From: Dissophora ornata | Taxonomy: Eukaryota > Mortierellomycota > Mortierellomycetes > Mortierellales > Mortierellaceae | Length of the DNA stretch: 64,000 nucleotides | Reading direction: 5' to 3' | NCBI GenBank assembly: GCA_025201705.1 | Contig: MU616611.1 | Coordinates: forward strand, 18,387 to 82,386 | In this document: positions 49,057 through 60,525 of the stretch, one piece after another | Position numbering within the stretch: position 1 is the stretch's first letter | How the letters are laid out: each line of letters begins with the position of its first letter | The notes under the pieces: generated by a model | Databases searched by the model: none | The model's input: the letters and a program-made list of their open reading frames with translations, nothing else | What the model was told of the DNA's origin: nothing | Position numbers and translations under genes: made by a program

Positions 49057-50851
49057 ATGTCTGAATTCCGCGAGGTTGAGCCTGCCCAGAAGTTGGTCCC
49101 CCAGACCTCTGCTGTCAAGTCTTTCTTGTCCGGAGGATTCGGTGGTATCGCCTGTGTCCTCGTCGGCCACCCCTTCGATCTTGCCAAGGTAAAAATCACA
49201 AACACACAAACTACTCTGGCAGGCACTCTACATGGACATGATGGTTGATACTGCCTGGATAGCTTAACAGGAGAGGTTCAAACCGCTACGACATCAACGA
49301 TGACAGCGATAACAACTGGACGAGGATGCGACCAATATTCAATTTCTTGCAGGAGTGTCATTCATCTCGAGATGAGAAAACGGTCGAATGGACCTGACCT
49401 TGTCTTGCGAATCTCGAGCACGCCCTAAATCACCCCGCAGCCTTGGAACCCCTTTCGACAGCGAAAGCCATACTGTCGAGAAATGATCGAAAGGAATCGA
49501 GAGAGTCGCTTTACAAAAGCTAACGCGCCTCCATGATGCCCCCTGTCGTTTTTTTTTAAATCCGCAAATAGGTCCGTATCCAGACCAGTGCCAACGGTGT
49601 TTACAGTGGCACTGCCGATGTCTTCAAGCAGACCTTGAAGGCCGATGGTTTCCGCGGTCTCTACCGCGGTATGGCCACGCCCCTTGTCGGAGTCACGCCC
49701 ATCTTTGCTGTTTCGTTCTGGGGTTACGATATGGGCAAGAAGATCGTCTATGCTGCCACGCCTGGCCGTGCCAGCACCGAGCTGACCATTTCCGAGCTCG
49801 CCTTTGCCGGTTTCTTCTCTGCTGTGCCCACGACGCTGCTCATGTCCCCCAGCGAGCGCGTGAAGGTCATCCTCCAGGTAAGCTACCGCCACCGCACTGT
49901 GGCCAAGACGATCGCTGTGTGTTGTGTAGATGTGGGTGATCGGTCGCTCTCACGTGCGTCTCGACAAAGCTCTGATCCCTCCGAGAGGAGAGGGTTTTTG
50001 AGTTGAGGTGTGCCGTGTGATTTGTGGCCGCTTTTGGACAAGCGAATTCGGATCGCGATTTCAATTATCTCATCTGCTTTCGCTGATGCCTCCTGCGCTT
50101 TTGTTCCTTAAACTGACAACTTAGACCCAAGGCTCTGGCGCCAACAAGCTCTACAACGGACCCGTCGACGTCGTTCGTGCCTTGTACAAGGAGGGCGGTA
50201 TCGCCTCCATCTTCCGTGGTACTACCGCTACCCTGTTGCGTGACGGACCCGGATCTGCTGCTTACTTTGTTGCCTACGAGTTGGTCAAGAAGGCTCTCAT
50301 CCCCGCTGGCGGCACGGCCAATGACTTGAACCCCCTCTCTGTCTTGTTTGCCGGTGGTACGTTCTCGCTGAACTGCTTTGTCCCTATTTGTCTCCACAGC
50401 CGAACATTCCCATGTCCATATTCTTATTTGTCTCGTTTCGGCCAACGATTAATCTCTCCATTCGTCTCTCTCTCTCTCCCAAACAGGTATGGCTGGTGTT
50501 GCCATGTGGACCATTGCCATTCCCCCAGATGTTCTCAAGTCCCGCCTCCAGTCTGCTCCCGCTGGCACCTACAAGGGCACCGCTGATGTTCTCCGTGTCC
50601 TCTTGAAGACCGAGGGTCCTCAGGCCTTGTTCAAGGGTCTCGGACCTGCCATGCTCCGCGCATTCCCTGCCAACGCTGCGTACGTATACACCCCTGATAG
50701 TGTGCTGTTCGGCCTGCACCTATTTTTTTATGTTGTTCGTGCAACGTTCTTTGTGTTCTAATGCACGCTTTTCAATCTTTTTACCGCGCTCGTTTATAGC
50801 ACCTTCCTTGGAGTCGAGTACAGTTTGCGTGCCATGAACATGATCTGGTAA
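49057..50851 (+). CDS. CRC1: Mitochondrial carnitine/acylcarnitine carrier
   Basis: Exchanges acylcarnitines for carnitine across the inner mitochondrial membrane, needed to use acetyl or fatty acyl units made in peroxisomes or cytosol. Five exons: 49057-49188, 49572-49877, 50125-50356, 50487-50679 and 50800-50851, giving 304 residues. The three carrier signatures are [11 protein letters not shown] (spliced across intron 1), [13 protein letters not shown] and [10 protein letters not shown]. The second form with SERVK is diagnostic for the carnitine carrier. [15 protein letters not shown] and [16 protein letters not shown] also match. Introns are long compared with neighbours (383 bases for intron 1). 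Confidence 0.95.
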
Positions 50852-52393
50852 ACAGTAGCAGTCAACAGGATTCCTCCTCATGGCTGAGAACATCCTGATA
50901 TTACCCGCCATCCCACACACGTCTTCTCCTCCTCCGCTAAATTGGCTGCGTACCCGTAAAAAAACTTCACCGACACATAGAACGATATCGAATGTTTTCT
51001 TGTTCACTCGCCTTGTAAAATAAAAATATGAAATCTGTATGTGATAACAAATGATGGAGCAGCAACAGAATGGGACAGACAATGAGGAACTTGACATGTA
51101 CCATCGCGATAGCAGGCGTATAAGCAAGACGATGTGCTGGCTTGATCGAGAGCGATAACATTGGGATACAAAAACAAAGGACAAACATACTAAAGCATAT
51201 TTTGAAAAAGCACTGCTTGTTGCTCAGTTTGTTTGTTTGTTTACTTGTTGGAGAGCGGGTAGGTGCGATGGGCGGTAGTGTGGCATTGATAAAAAGCGGA
51301 TTGGAATATTGCATTAGTCGACAATGTTGATGGCGATTACACAAGTTGAAGAAGTCTTGTCAACAACATTTATCGCGATAGTGAAGTGGATTGTGTGGAT
51401 GGTCGTTTGCGCCTGTGGTGTGGACGAAGATTTGAGAGAGCTTCCTCGAGAGTGGGATTGTCGATGATGGATATGGTAATCGTGGACCAAAGGGTGCACT
51501 CGAATGTTCGTCGTGTGGATAGCTGGGAGATGAATAATGAAGAGCTGGGCGGATACACGCATGCACACCCGCCACTCGCATAATATTGTAAACACTCAAA
51601 CACTGCGTTGGCTCCGCTCTTCTCTCTTCCCCCATCACCCATTCCTCGTCCAGCTAAATCCCCTCGTCCCCATCCTCATCCTCATCCCCATCCATCCATC
51701 CATCCATCCATTTACACCCCCAGCACACATACACAGACATACACGCACACACACCCCCTCGCCCTCTCGCTCTCTTGCTCCCCGTCACTTTTGTACCAGA
51801 ACAGGTACGAACCTATCTCACACCAATCTCTCCACACTTGTATTCACTCTCTCACCCACTCTCGTCAACTCACCACCATCGGACAAACAATCAGCCATCA
51901 CTTGCACATCGCCTCCATGTACTGCCATCAGCAATGGGCTCGACTCAACTCTAAAACCACCATGCATAAACCCTTTTTCACGAACCACTACCTCTCGTCT
52001 CGCCTCCTTCCAAAAGCACCGCATTGACTCCCTTTGCTCTGTCCCTCCCTGAAGGACAGAAGGGGAAAAAAGAAGAAAGAAAAAAGAGAGAGAGAGTCGT
52101 CTATTATCCTTTTCCTTGGAATCTATTCCTTCGCTCCGCTCTACACCCCCCTCCTGCTAACGGTTATCGTAGGGAGTTACCCCGTCGTTTAATTAAGGCA
52201 TCATGGCTTATTGACGAAACGAGTGACTAACAGGATATTTTTACATCAAAATGGCTTACTAGGGAGTCTTACCCCGCCCCCTTATAATCGACTATTCGGG
52301 CCAGCTCTTGCCTTTTTTAAAATAAATAGCTACCCCTCGAACTTGCAACGCTGCAATACGCATACATCGCCATCATCCAACATCTTCGCCACC
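50852..52393. other. Intergenic with simple repeats, no gene seen
   Basis: Contains a CATC/CCAT run at about 51680-51710, a CACA-rich stretch at about 51722-51752 and a long CT-rich stretch. The right end is the STE18 leader. No coding exon recognised. Confidence 0.5.
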
Positions 52394-52516
52394 ATGACTA
52401 CAGAGGTGCGATTGCAGCGCCAGCTGGAACACAACAAGCGACTTCGCGAGCAATACGAACTGGAGCGGATTTCTGTATCACAAGCCAGCACAATGTACGT
52501 TCACATTTGTTGTTAC

Positions 52517-52593
<77 letters not shown>

Positions 52594-53401
52594 TTCTTAT
52601 AGTTCTCCTTGCATTATTCGCCACGGCCTTCGAAACTTTCTTTTATATTACCGCCCACTGAGCTTGAGTTACTTCAAGACAACTCCTGGGTGGGGGGGTT
52701 GGACTCTTGAAGACAAAAAGAGTGGAGGGGGGTGAGAAGTAAGACAAAAAAAAACGGGTAGAGGGCTCGCTTGAGCAGAAGGTGCGTGCGTGCATATTAA
52801 GCGAGAGAGATGAATGAGCTCTGAAAAAATTGATTTGGGCTGCGTAAGGGCTTGGCCTGGGCGGAAGAACGCTCGCCCGCTCTTGAAATAGAGTGGCTGC
52901 ACGAAGCACTTGGTAGGGTGTCCACCAAGTCCTGCAGGAGCTTGCTTACCCTTCGGGGGAGTGGCTCTTCAGAAAAAAGGGGCGCGGTTCCCCTGCCCCT
53001 GAAAGAGGAGACGAATGATAGAGAGAGGGTGAAGACTAGGGAGCGGCAAGAGCTGAGGATCGGGACTCTCTCTCTCGAGCCCTCGAATCAAACCATGGCC
53101 CCCCTAATATTGTTTCAACTCCAATGCGGGATGTGCCTTTGTGTTCCTCTTCCATCTCCGCATTAACTGTCTGCATGAAAAGGCAATGATCAGATGATAT
53201 TTTTTTGCTCGTATGATTTTTTCAACCCTAACACAGCTTGCATTCTTTTTTTTTGCTGCTTTTCCCCTTTGTTTGCCATATAGGCTTATCAAGTACTGCA
53301 TGGCGAACAGAGACGTTTTTGTAACACAGGTTTGGGGAGAGCAAGATAAACATGACGACCCTTTCATGGTTCAGCCCAAGGGCTGTTGCACTCTCATGTA
53401 A
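52394..53401 (+). CDS. STE18: Heterotrimeric G-protein gamma subunit
   Basis: Anchors the G-beta/gamma dimer to the plasma membrane in pheromone or nutrient sensing. Two exons, 52394-52494 and 53284-53401, join in phase to 72 residues. Residues 1-30 are the typical gamma coiled coil (VRLQRQLEHNKRLREQYELE). The second half has the G-gamma signature around LIKYCMANRD and VWGEQDKHDDPFM. The C-terminus is GCCTLM: a palmitoylatable Cys followed by a CaaX farnesylation box (CTLM), as in yeast STE18. The single intron is unusually long, 789 bases, and holds a TTG microsatellite and a structured-RNA candidate. Confidence 0.92.
52508..52591 (+). repeat. (TTG)n microsatellite in the STE18 intron
   Basis: About 27 nearly perfect TTG units starting 14 bases after the intron donor, with an early ACT interruption. 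Likely variable in length between strains. Confidence 0.9.
52855..53010 (+). ncRNA. Candidate structured RNA inside the STE18 intron
   Basis: A GC-rich island in an otherwise simple intron holds a row of non-overlapping hairpins. GGGCG at 52859 pairs with CGCCC at 52874. CTCT at 52880 pairs with AGAG at 52890. ACTTGGT at 52908-52914 pairs perfectly with ACCAAGT at 52924-52930. GAGC at 52938 pairs with GCTC at 52964, enclosing a CCC-TTCG-GGG tetraloop hairpin. GGGGC at 52979 pairs with GCCCC at 52995 inside a CTCTTCAG/CTGAAAGAG stem. I could not match it to RNase P, MRP, SRP, U-snRNA or a box C/D snoRNA by eye. The strand is assumed from the host gene; the hairpins would also form on the other strand. 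Confidence 0.4.
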
Positions 53402-53627
53402 ATCATCATTCAATAATACAAAATAATAATAAAAAAAATATACCGATATGCCGGGGACGCGTCCCTACACTACTGTACTCAGCATTTTTTGTTTTTGAGG
53501 ATGTACACATCAAGTCTCTTTTCAGTCCTCGTTCAGCTTACTTCTTTTTGTTGATTGTCTGCAGGTTTTGATAGTAACATGCGGGGGAAAGTTCTATTTC
53601 ATTTGGAAAACTATTCATTCAAAATCT

Positions 53628-56600
53628 TCACTTGGCAAAGACCGGGGACGCCAAGGCGGACGACGAGGCCCTCTCTTCACATAGCTCACTCATCCGCTCC
53701 ATATCGGCCTGCTCAAACGACTCGACCGCCATCAACTGGTCATAAACATCCGTCTCCTTCACAAACGGATACCGGTTCGCCATCGTTCGGAATGTCAGGA
53801 TCCGCTTGATGATCGTTGCAATCGTTCGGTGTTTGTGCATGTTCACCATCGATGGTGGTGGTGAAGCGTTATAGGAAGCCAAGGCAGCGGCAGAAGGGGC
53901 TACGGATGAGGCGGAGTGGCTGCTATAAGGCGTAGAGGCCGCGCTCTGCGATGAATTCGGTAGTTGGTTGGCAGAAGTATCTGCGGTGGGTGGATGGGAT
54001 TGTTGTATGGCTGAAGCAAACGGCGTCGACGTCTTGGATTCGATGTACGATGGTAACTCGGTATTATATAGTAGGTCTGATAGGTAGACAGCCAGGAATG
54101 GGATGCATCCGCCATGTGGTTGCTGTTGCTGTTGGTTCTGTTGCTGTTGCTGCTGCTGGAGCAGTATTACGTTGACACCTTCCTTGTCTTTATCCTTGTC
54201 CTTTGTCAGGGATGATACCAGGGACGGAAAGACTTGTCCGGAGATTAAGTTACCAGAACTCTTGCCAAAGGATGACGAGTGATTGTGAGAGATATGTCGA
54301 GGATGGCTGCCGGCCAGTGGACTCTGTTGACGGTTCTTGTCTTTGTCCTTCTCCTTCTCTTTATCCTTGCCCGCCATCTTACTAAACAGATTAGCGCCAA
54401 CGCCACCCATCGAATTGTGCTTGCCGCTGCTTCCTGGACTGCCAGCAGAAGCCGTTGTTTGAGTAACAGCTGTCGATCCTTCCTGCCCAGCAGAGGAAGC
54501 ACCAGTCCCAGTAGCACCTCCCCACTCGTCTGCAATGCTCTTCATGGCGTTGCGGAGATGTTTCCAGTTATGGAACATGGACGTAAACTCTTCGAGGTCC
54601 TGCATGAGCCTCGTTTCTGTTGGCCGGACCCTGGCCCAGGTCTGGCTCAGGCGAGAGACTTCATGATTCTGGAGACCCAGCATGATTTGCGTGAGGGAAC
54701 TGAAGTTGGAGTGGTTGTAGCAGGTCTAGGTGGATATATAATGTGACGAATAGAGGACAAATCAAACGCGTTTTAGCTTAATGCAAGTTAATGCTAGTTC
54801 GTTTTTGGGTTCGAAACTTACATGAGCAATCCTGATAAACTTTTCGACCACTTTGACTCTCAGATCCAAGTCCGTTGTCCTCAGGATCTCCGAGGACACC
54901 CAATGGCACATCTATCGAAAATTAAGCACCATTCGTTGTCAGCAACAAATAAGAGCAGACATGCAGTCACTGGGCGATGCGGATGCTCTCCAGTCTTACC
55001 AGGTTGAATCGATCCACCAGCTGCGTCACGCTCGGACTATCTTTCGTGTGCCCTTGGTGTGCAAACCTCTGCGTATGCGTTCTTGCCGTCTGAGACGTGT
55101 GGCTGCGACTCAGTGGCCAGGGGTTCGCCTTTCTTTTCGAAAGCGGTGCCGCCTGAGGATTCAGATCACTCTCATCCAATGTATTGCTCATGACGGCACC
55201 ACCGACATTGCTCGTATCGCTGCCTTCCGCCTCATGTTTACTTGCCCCAGAGTTGTCCTCAGTGGCAGCGGCAGTAGGAGTATCAACAGAGGCGTCCGAT
55301 GGCTTCTTTTTCCACCCAGCATTAACCAGCTCATACCAGGGAATCTGATTTAGGTGTTCGCGTTCGATCAGGCACAACTGCTGAGCAATCTGTTCTGACC
55401 GGTATTGGAGAACAATCGACGGTGGCGGCCTCAAAAACTCTCGTGTTGAGGAAATGATGCTCTGGAAGCGGGGGTTCATAGGACTTCGCTGCTGGCTGTA
55501 GATGTTATTGTGGTCGCGGTTATATTGCTGGTGTTCCACCTCCATAGGATAGTGCATTGGCGAGGGCATTCGGTAGACGTTTGAGGTTCGGGTAACTGGG
55601 TTCGACTTGGGTACAGGTCTCGCCGCTAGAGGAGTTGCTGTCTCTAGATCGGCGGTCGTCTGGAGCAGATGGGGGTCGGAGCATGACCGCGTCTGGCTGC
55701 CCGAGAGACCAGAGTTGGGGCCGAAAGCCGCCAAAGGACGAGGACGTGTCGATCCCTGGTGCCGTCCTAGTGACTGAAGCGACACTTGCGGGACCTGTCG
55801 GCCAACAGCTTTGCTCTGACCATTATTATTGTCCTGACTGATCAATAACTGCACTTGCCGCTGGGTCTCCTGAAGAGCGGCGGCATAATCTGCTCCCTCT
55901 AATAATGTCCTCGAACAAGAACCTTGCCCGTGGGTTGCCGTGGATGACATATTAATCTCATGACAACTCTTTCTCTCTTTTTGCTGCTGGCGAGAGGAAG
56001 CGACCCAGCTTCCCATGCTTTGGACTTCCACAGAGTGACGTCTCTGTTGAGGATACTCATGCAAAAGGCTCTCACTCTGACGATGCTGGAGATAATGGTG
56101 ATGGTAATGAAGGTGCATGATGGGGACTGTTTGGCGGTGCGGATGTTGAGCTAGGGTGCGGCTTCTGCGTAGACTCGTGTCAGTGTTTAAGCCATCGATG
56201 TCGTTGTCTTCACGGAACTCCTGCTTCGCTCCGTCGGCACCCATTGTCTTGATTCCCGAGACGTCGCTCCCGGGGAAACGCGCAGCTTCAACAGGATCCC
56301 TGTCATGGATAGCTTCAGCGCTCTTCCGACGCATGCCATGTTCTTGTGGATGAGGAGTCTCCGGTCCATCTTTGGTCGGCTCTGGAGTACCATTTGAAGT
56401 CTGACTACTGTAGAGGCGCTCCATAAACCGGTCAACATTTCCAACGTCGCTGCTTTCTTTGATTGCCTGGCTTGGAGGCAGGTGTCCCTGACTAAGCACC
56501 GCTCCAAAGATGGAAGAATTTGTTGACGAATAGGTCATCCAGGATGCACGATTGTCACGTTTTTGAGTAGTCCTCCGAAGGGGCCGGCCACTTGACGGAA

Positions 56601-59600
56601 GTGCCAGGTGGGAAGAACTCGGGCAATCCTCCTCTCCTTCCTCACCCCAATCCATGGTATCTGGGTCCAGTTCCAGAGCTTCCTTGGTAGTAACTAGCCC
56701 ATTTAATGGCAATGAAAGTCGTCTCAGGATACTAGGCGTCGGCTGTTCCTGCAGCTCGCCTTCATCCGGCGCTATAAGTCCAGAGCTCCTATTCAACTGC
56801 ACATCGCTGGATATCATCGCCTTCTCTAGCTGCCATGGACGATTATCCGCCTCTAGACGTCGTGAGACCAAGCGGACATCAACCCTGCTTCTTCCGCGTG
56901 TCGGCGTCTGGGCGTTGCTCCTGCTCGTCGACTCTGACCGAAGATCCTCCTCATCACTCGACCATTCGGTAGTGACGACACTGCGACGACGACGTGTATC
57001 AACTGCCTGCAGTTCATCACGCAACAATCGATGTCCCTCAGAGGATGACACGATACTGTTCGTAGCAGTATTGGTATTGACAATCGTCGACTGCTGCGAC
57101 TTCTTGTTGCCATTGCGATATGTCCGATCTTCGTTCCAATATCTGGTCGCACCAGAAGCAGAAGCGACATGCCCCATCCCTACCAAATCCTGGCCACTTC
57201 CTCGACGTCCTCCTCCTCCTCCTCCTCCTCCTCCTCCTCCTCCTCCTCCTCCTCTGGACCCTGTCATCAGTGAATACGAAGATGCAGAACTTTGATGACG
57301 GCGAAGGTCCAGACTCGATGATTTAGGCAGAAATACACGCTTGACCTTTGACAACTGCTCGACAGTTGCCACCATATATTGGGACCATGTTTTCTTCTTT
57401 TCTCCAGAAATGGTCGAACGTGGAGGTGGGTTGATATACGGCTCCAGGGGCCGTGGTGAATCAGGAGGTGATGCTGCAAAGGATGAGGACGAATCGATGG
57501 CAGCGTCCACATAAGAAAGTGGTCGTGGTTGAAGTCGGGCATCGTGCGCTCGTGGCACGGTGTGGCTGCGATGATGGTGTGGTGAATGGTCCGACATGTC
57601 CGACGAGTGGAGATGAGCGGTATGACCTTTGGAATGTGACGATGCTGTGGGCTCGCCACCATTGTCGGTAAAGGCGAGTGATGATGCACAGTCAGGATCT
57701 GCCTTATTATCAGATCCGGCAGAGAATGCAGGTGAGGGCAGGTGGCCACTGTTGGTCATTGCCTCAGCCGGCGGCTGTCCATCATCGATACTGTCGTCCT
57801 CAAAGTCAGTGTCCTCAGTTTCACCGTCAGAGTTTTCCTGTGAATGTTGCTGTCCTCGTTGGATCGCATAGTCGGCCTCTTCTTCGTACATGTCCTCTTC
57901 GCTCTGACTGCCTGTGGAGGAGAGATCGAACTCCCTATCTGTCGATTCATCTGCTGAAGATCCCTCGTCATTGCTTCCGTCGAGCTCATCATCTTGTGCA
58001 ATTGTTGATTGATGGAGGCGCGTCTGTCTGTTCCCACTTGTTTCTACGCTCGATCGTTTGCTCGAAACTGGTCTGGTCTGCGTCCGCTCTACATGGGCTG
58101 AGAAATGAAAGAGAATGTGGTTAGATTTGATAATAAACAGATTACAGTACCTTCCATTCAAGAATAATATTGGTACTTGCCTGGATTGGCGGGGCGCCGC
58201 TGAGTGGAACGACGCGTGGCCTCCTCGCTTTGTTTTGTAGTCGGCCGTTCGAGGGCCATTTGAGTCATCTCGCGACAGTGGCTCTTCCTCTTGAGCTGGA
58301 AGAGTCGCCGTAATTCTTTGACAATCCTTTGATCACGGACACTTGACGAAACGATGGGATGCTCGGACAACGACCTCAGACTCTGCACTAGTGTCCGACG
58401 AAGGACCTTGGATCCCATAAAATCGTATTCAAAATAGTTCAGGAGCCAGTGGCGCATGGTGACAAATGTCCGGATACGGACGATCTGCCGTTGCGGGGTG
58501 TCCTCGGTCAAAGCCCAACGGAAGCGAGCCAGTAGGAGCTTGAGTAGAGCAAGGGGTGATATGAACAGTCGGTAGATGAGGAAGAAGTCTGTAAGGAAAG
58601 TGTAGTCTGTGATCGGGGAAGGGAAAAGAAAAAAAGTAATAGAAATGACTGGTCAACAACGCGCTCTTCACTACCTCGCGTCGCAACCTTTTCTATTTAA
58701 AAGGCTGCAAAATATTACCTATATCGCTTGTGAGTTTCTCGACCAGCTTCTCGACAGTGGCAGCCATTATCACGCGTTCTTCTGAGGAATTAATCGAGGC
58801 ACCCTTGGACGACGAGACCACAACGGAGCTAACAGGCCGGATAATCGAAATGGATCCGCCAAGTCGTTCCAGCGGCTTGGCGAAACCGGGCGAGATTGGA
58901 TTACTAAGGCCTAAAGAGCTGTCGGGAGGATTATGGGCAACACTGGGCCGTCGGACCTCAGAGGCACTCGCTTCGTTGCTTTTCTGGACATGTCCTCTAT
59001 CGTTCTCGAATGAGTCTCTCCCTTTATCTCTTCCTTTAAAGGCCTCCCCTGTAGACCATCGTTTGACAGCGGAGGACGGCTCTGGCAGCGATGAGGGCGA
59101 CGAAAACGTACTATTCTGCATGACTTGGATGCTAGTCGCGGTGGAAGACACACTTCCGCTTCTGATATTGCCTTGAGTCATTACTGGAGGAGAGTCAGCT
59201 GCAGACGAAGAGGATCCAGCTGCTATGCTTGAATCGGAAGGAATACTCCAGACAATGTAGGCCCCGTTGTCATCCGACTGGATCTGATCAAAGATGGAGG
59301 GGTCGTACTCTGGGACGAGCTCGAGCGCACTCTGGCTACCACCCATGTTGTCTTGCTGACTACGGCCTTGGGTTTGGCGGCTCCCTGAGGTGCTGACTCT
59401 TGCACTCTCCATGCTCTGGTCATCACGCGCTGCAGATGACCTTGCTCCACTAACATTGCTGCAATCGTTGGTCGACATATTACCGCTCCGCCTGGAAAAA
59501 CCATCTGCACTACTGGTCCGGACCTTGTCAAACGTTAAATCGATTTCTGTAAAGGATGGAATTGGCGGAATGATGTAGGATGAAAAATAGTCGGTGGGCG

Positions 59601-60525
59601 ATGAAGCTGTAGTCGAAGTGGGATTTGTAGAATCATCTCCGGCAGTGTATATGTCCCTTCGGCTGACACGGAGGCCATTGCTACCAGAGTCTCCGTTCCA
59701 CTCGATGTAGCTGATGGTAATGCTGTCGTGGTCGACGTTTGCTTGGCTGTCAGCAACAGCAACAGTTGCTGTGGCCTCTGAGCTGTGGCCGGCTGCAGCT
59801 GATGTGGTTCGTGTGCAGCCAGGTGTTGTATTCAGGGGTGGAAGAGATGGTAGAGGGGAGGAGAGGGACTTTGGGAACACAATTCGCATCTGTGCAACCG
59901 AGACCTCGTCGTCAACAACCATGGTTTGGCCGATGTGACAGTTCACGTAAGCCAGATCTCCTTCCCGATCGCAGGCCAAGTAGTCCTCCTCAACATCCGC
60001 GAACGGGTGTATGGCAGAATCGATACTGTTCTCAAAGAGGTTCGAGCCATTAAAATGCATTCTATTAGAGTCTTTACCAGGCATTGATGGTCCAGACTCG
60101 CCAATTGCCAGTGCAGCAACGATATCAGCAGCGGATGGTGAAGAAGGTGCGTGTAAAGTTTCCAACTGATGTCGAATGTTAGGGGGCTCTCTCAGCTCAG
60201 AGGGGTTATTGCTAGTCGAATTTGTTTCGACTGTGAGGGTACTTGATGCCAATTCTGTTTTAGGCAGGATGGTTTGTGGTATTTGCTTGGTTGGCTTCGA
60301 TGCAGCTGACTCTGTTGCAGGGGTGCTGGCATGCATCGGAAAAGATGGCGGTAGAGCGGATCGAGCGATAACGGGCTTTGTAACACTCATTGGGACTGAC
60401 AGTGGTGTGTCTGCTGTTGGCACTGCAGTAGTTCCAGCGGTTATCCCTGTCTGTTTTCCTGTTCCTGTCCCTGTCCCTGTTCCTGTTCCTGCGACGCCCG
60501 TCCAACGCACTGAATCTTTAGACAT
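53628..60525 (-). CDS. RasGEF (CDC25-type) exchange factor, 2,172 residues
   Basis: Loads GTP on Ras-like GTPases. Five exons: 58719-60525, 58181-58606, 55000-58097, 54822-54911 and 53628-54725, all in phase. Start chosen at ATG 60525 (MSKDSVRWTGVAG). Residues 1-600 are Ser/Thr-rich and disordered. A RasGEF-N domain lies at about 603-735 (DYTFLTDFFLIYRLF, RIRTFVTMRHWLLNYFEYDF). About 900 low-complexity residues follow. The CDC25 domain starts near residue 1650 (IAQQLCLIEREHL, then MCHWVSSEILRT and KVVEKFIRIAH) and continues to the C-terminus (CIPFLAVYLSDLLYNTELP). The CDC25 domain contains a roughly 135-residue insert. The intron at 58180 has a GC-AG donor. No SH3 domain is seen, unlike yeast Cdc25. 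Confidence 0.9.
57207..57254 (-). repeat. (GGA)n tract coding poly-Gly in the RasGEF
   Basis: About 16 units of TCC on the plus strand, read as a long glycine run in the linker of the RasGEF. Likely length-variable. Confidence 0.9.

Noticed and set aside
52211..52735. Plus-strand frame with a run of more than 20 Cys
   Set aside because: The Cys run is only the (TTG)n microsatellite read in another frame inside the STE18 intron.
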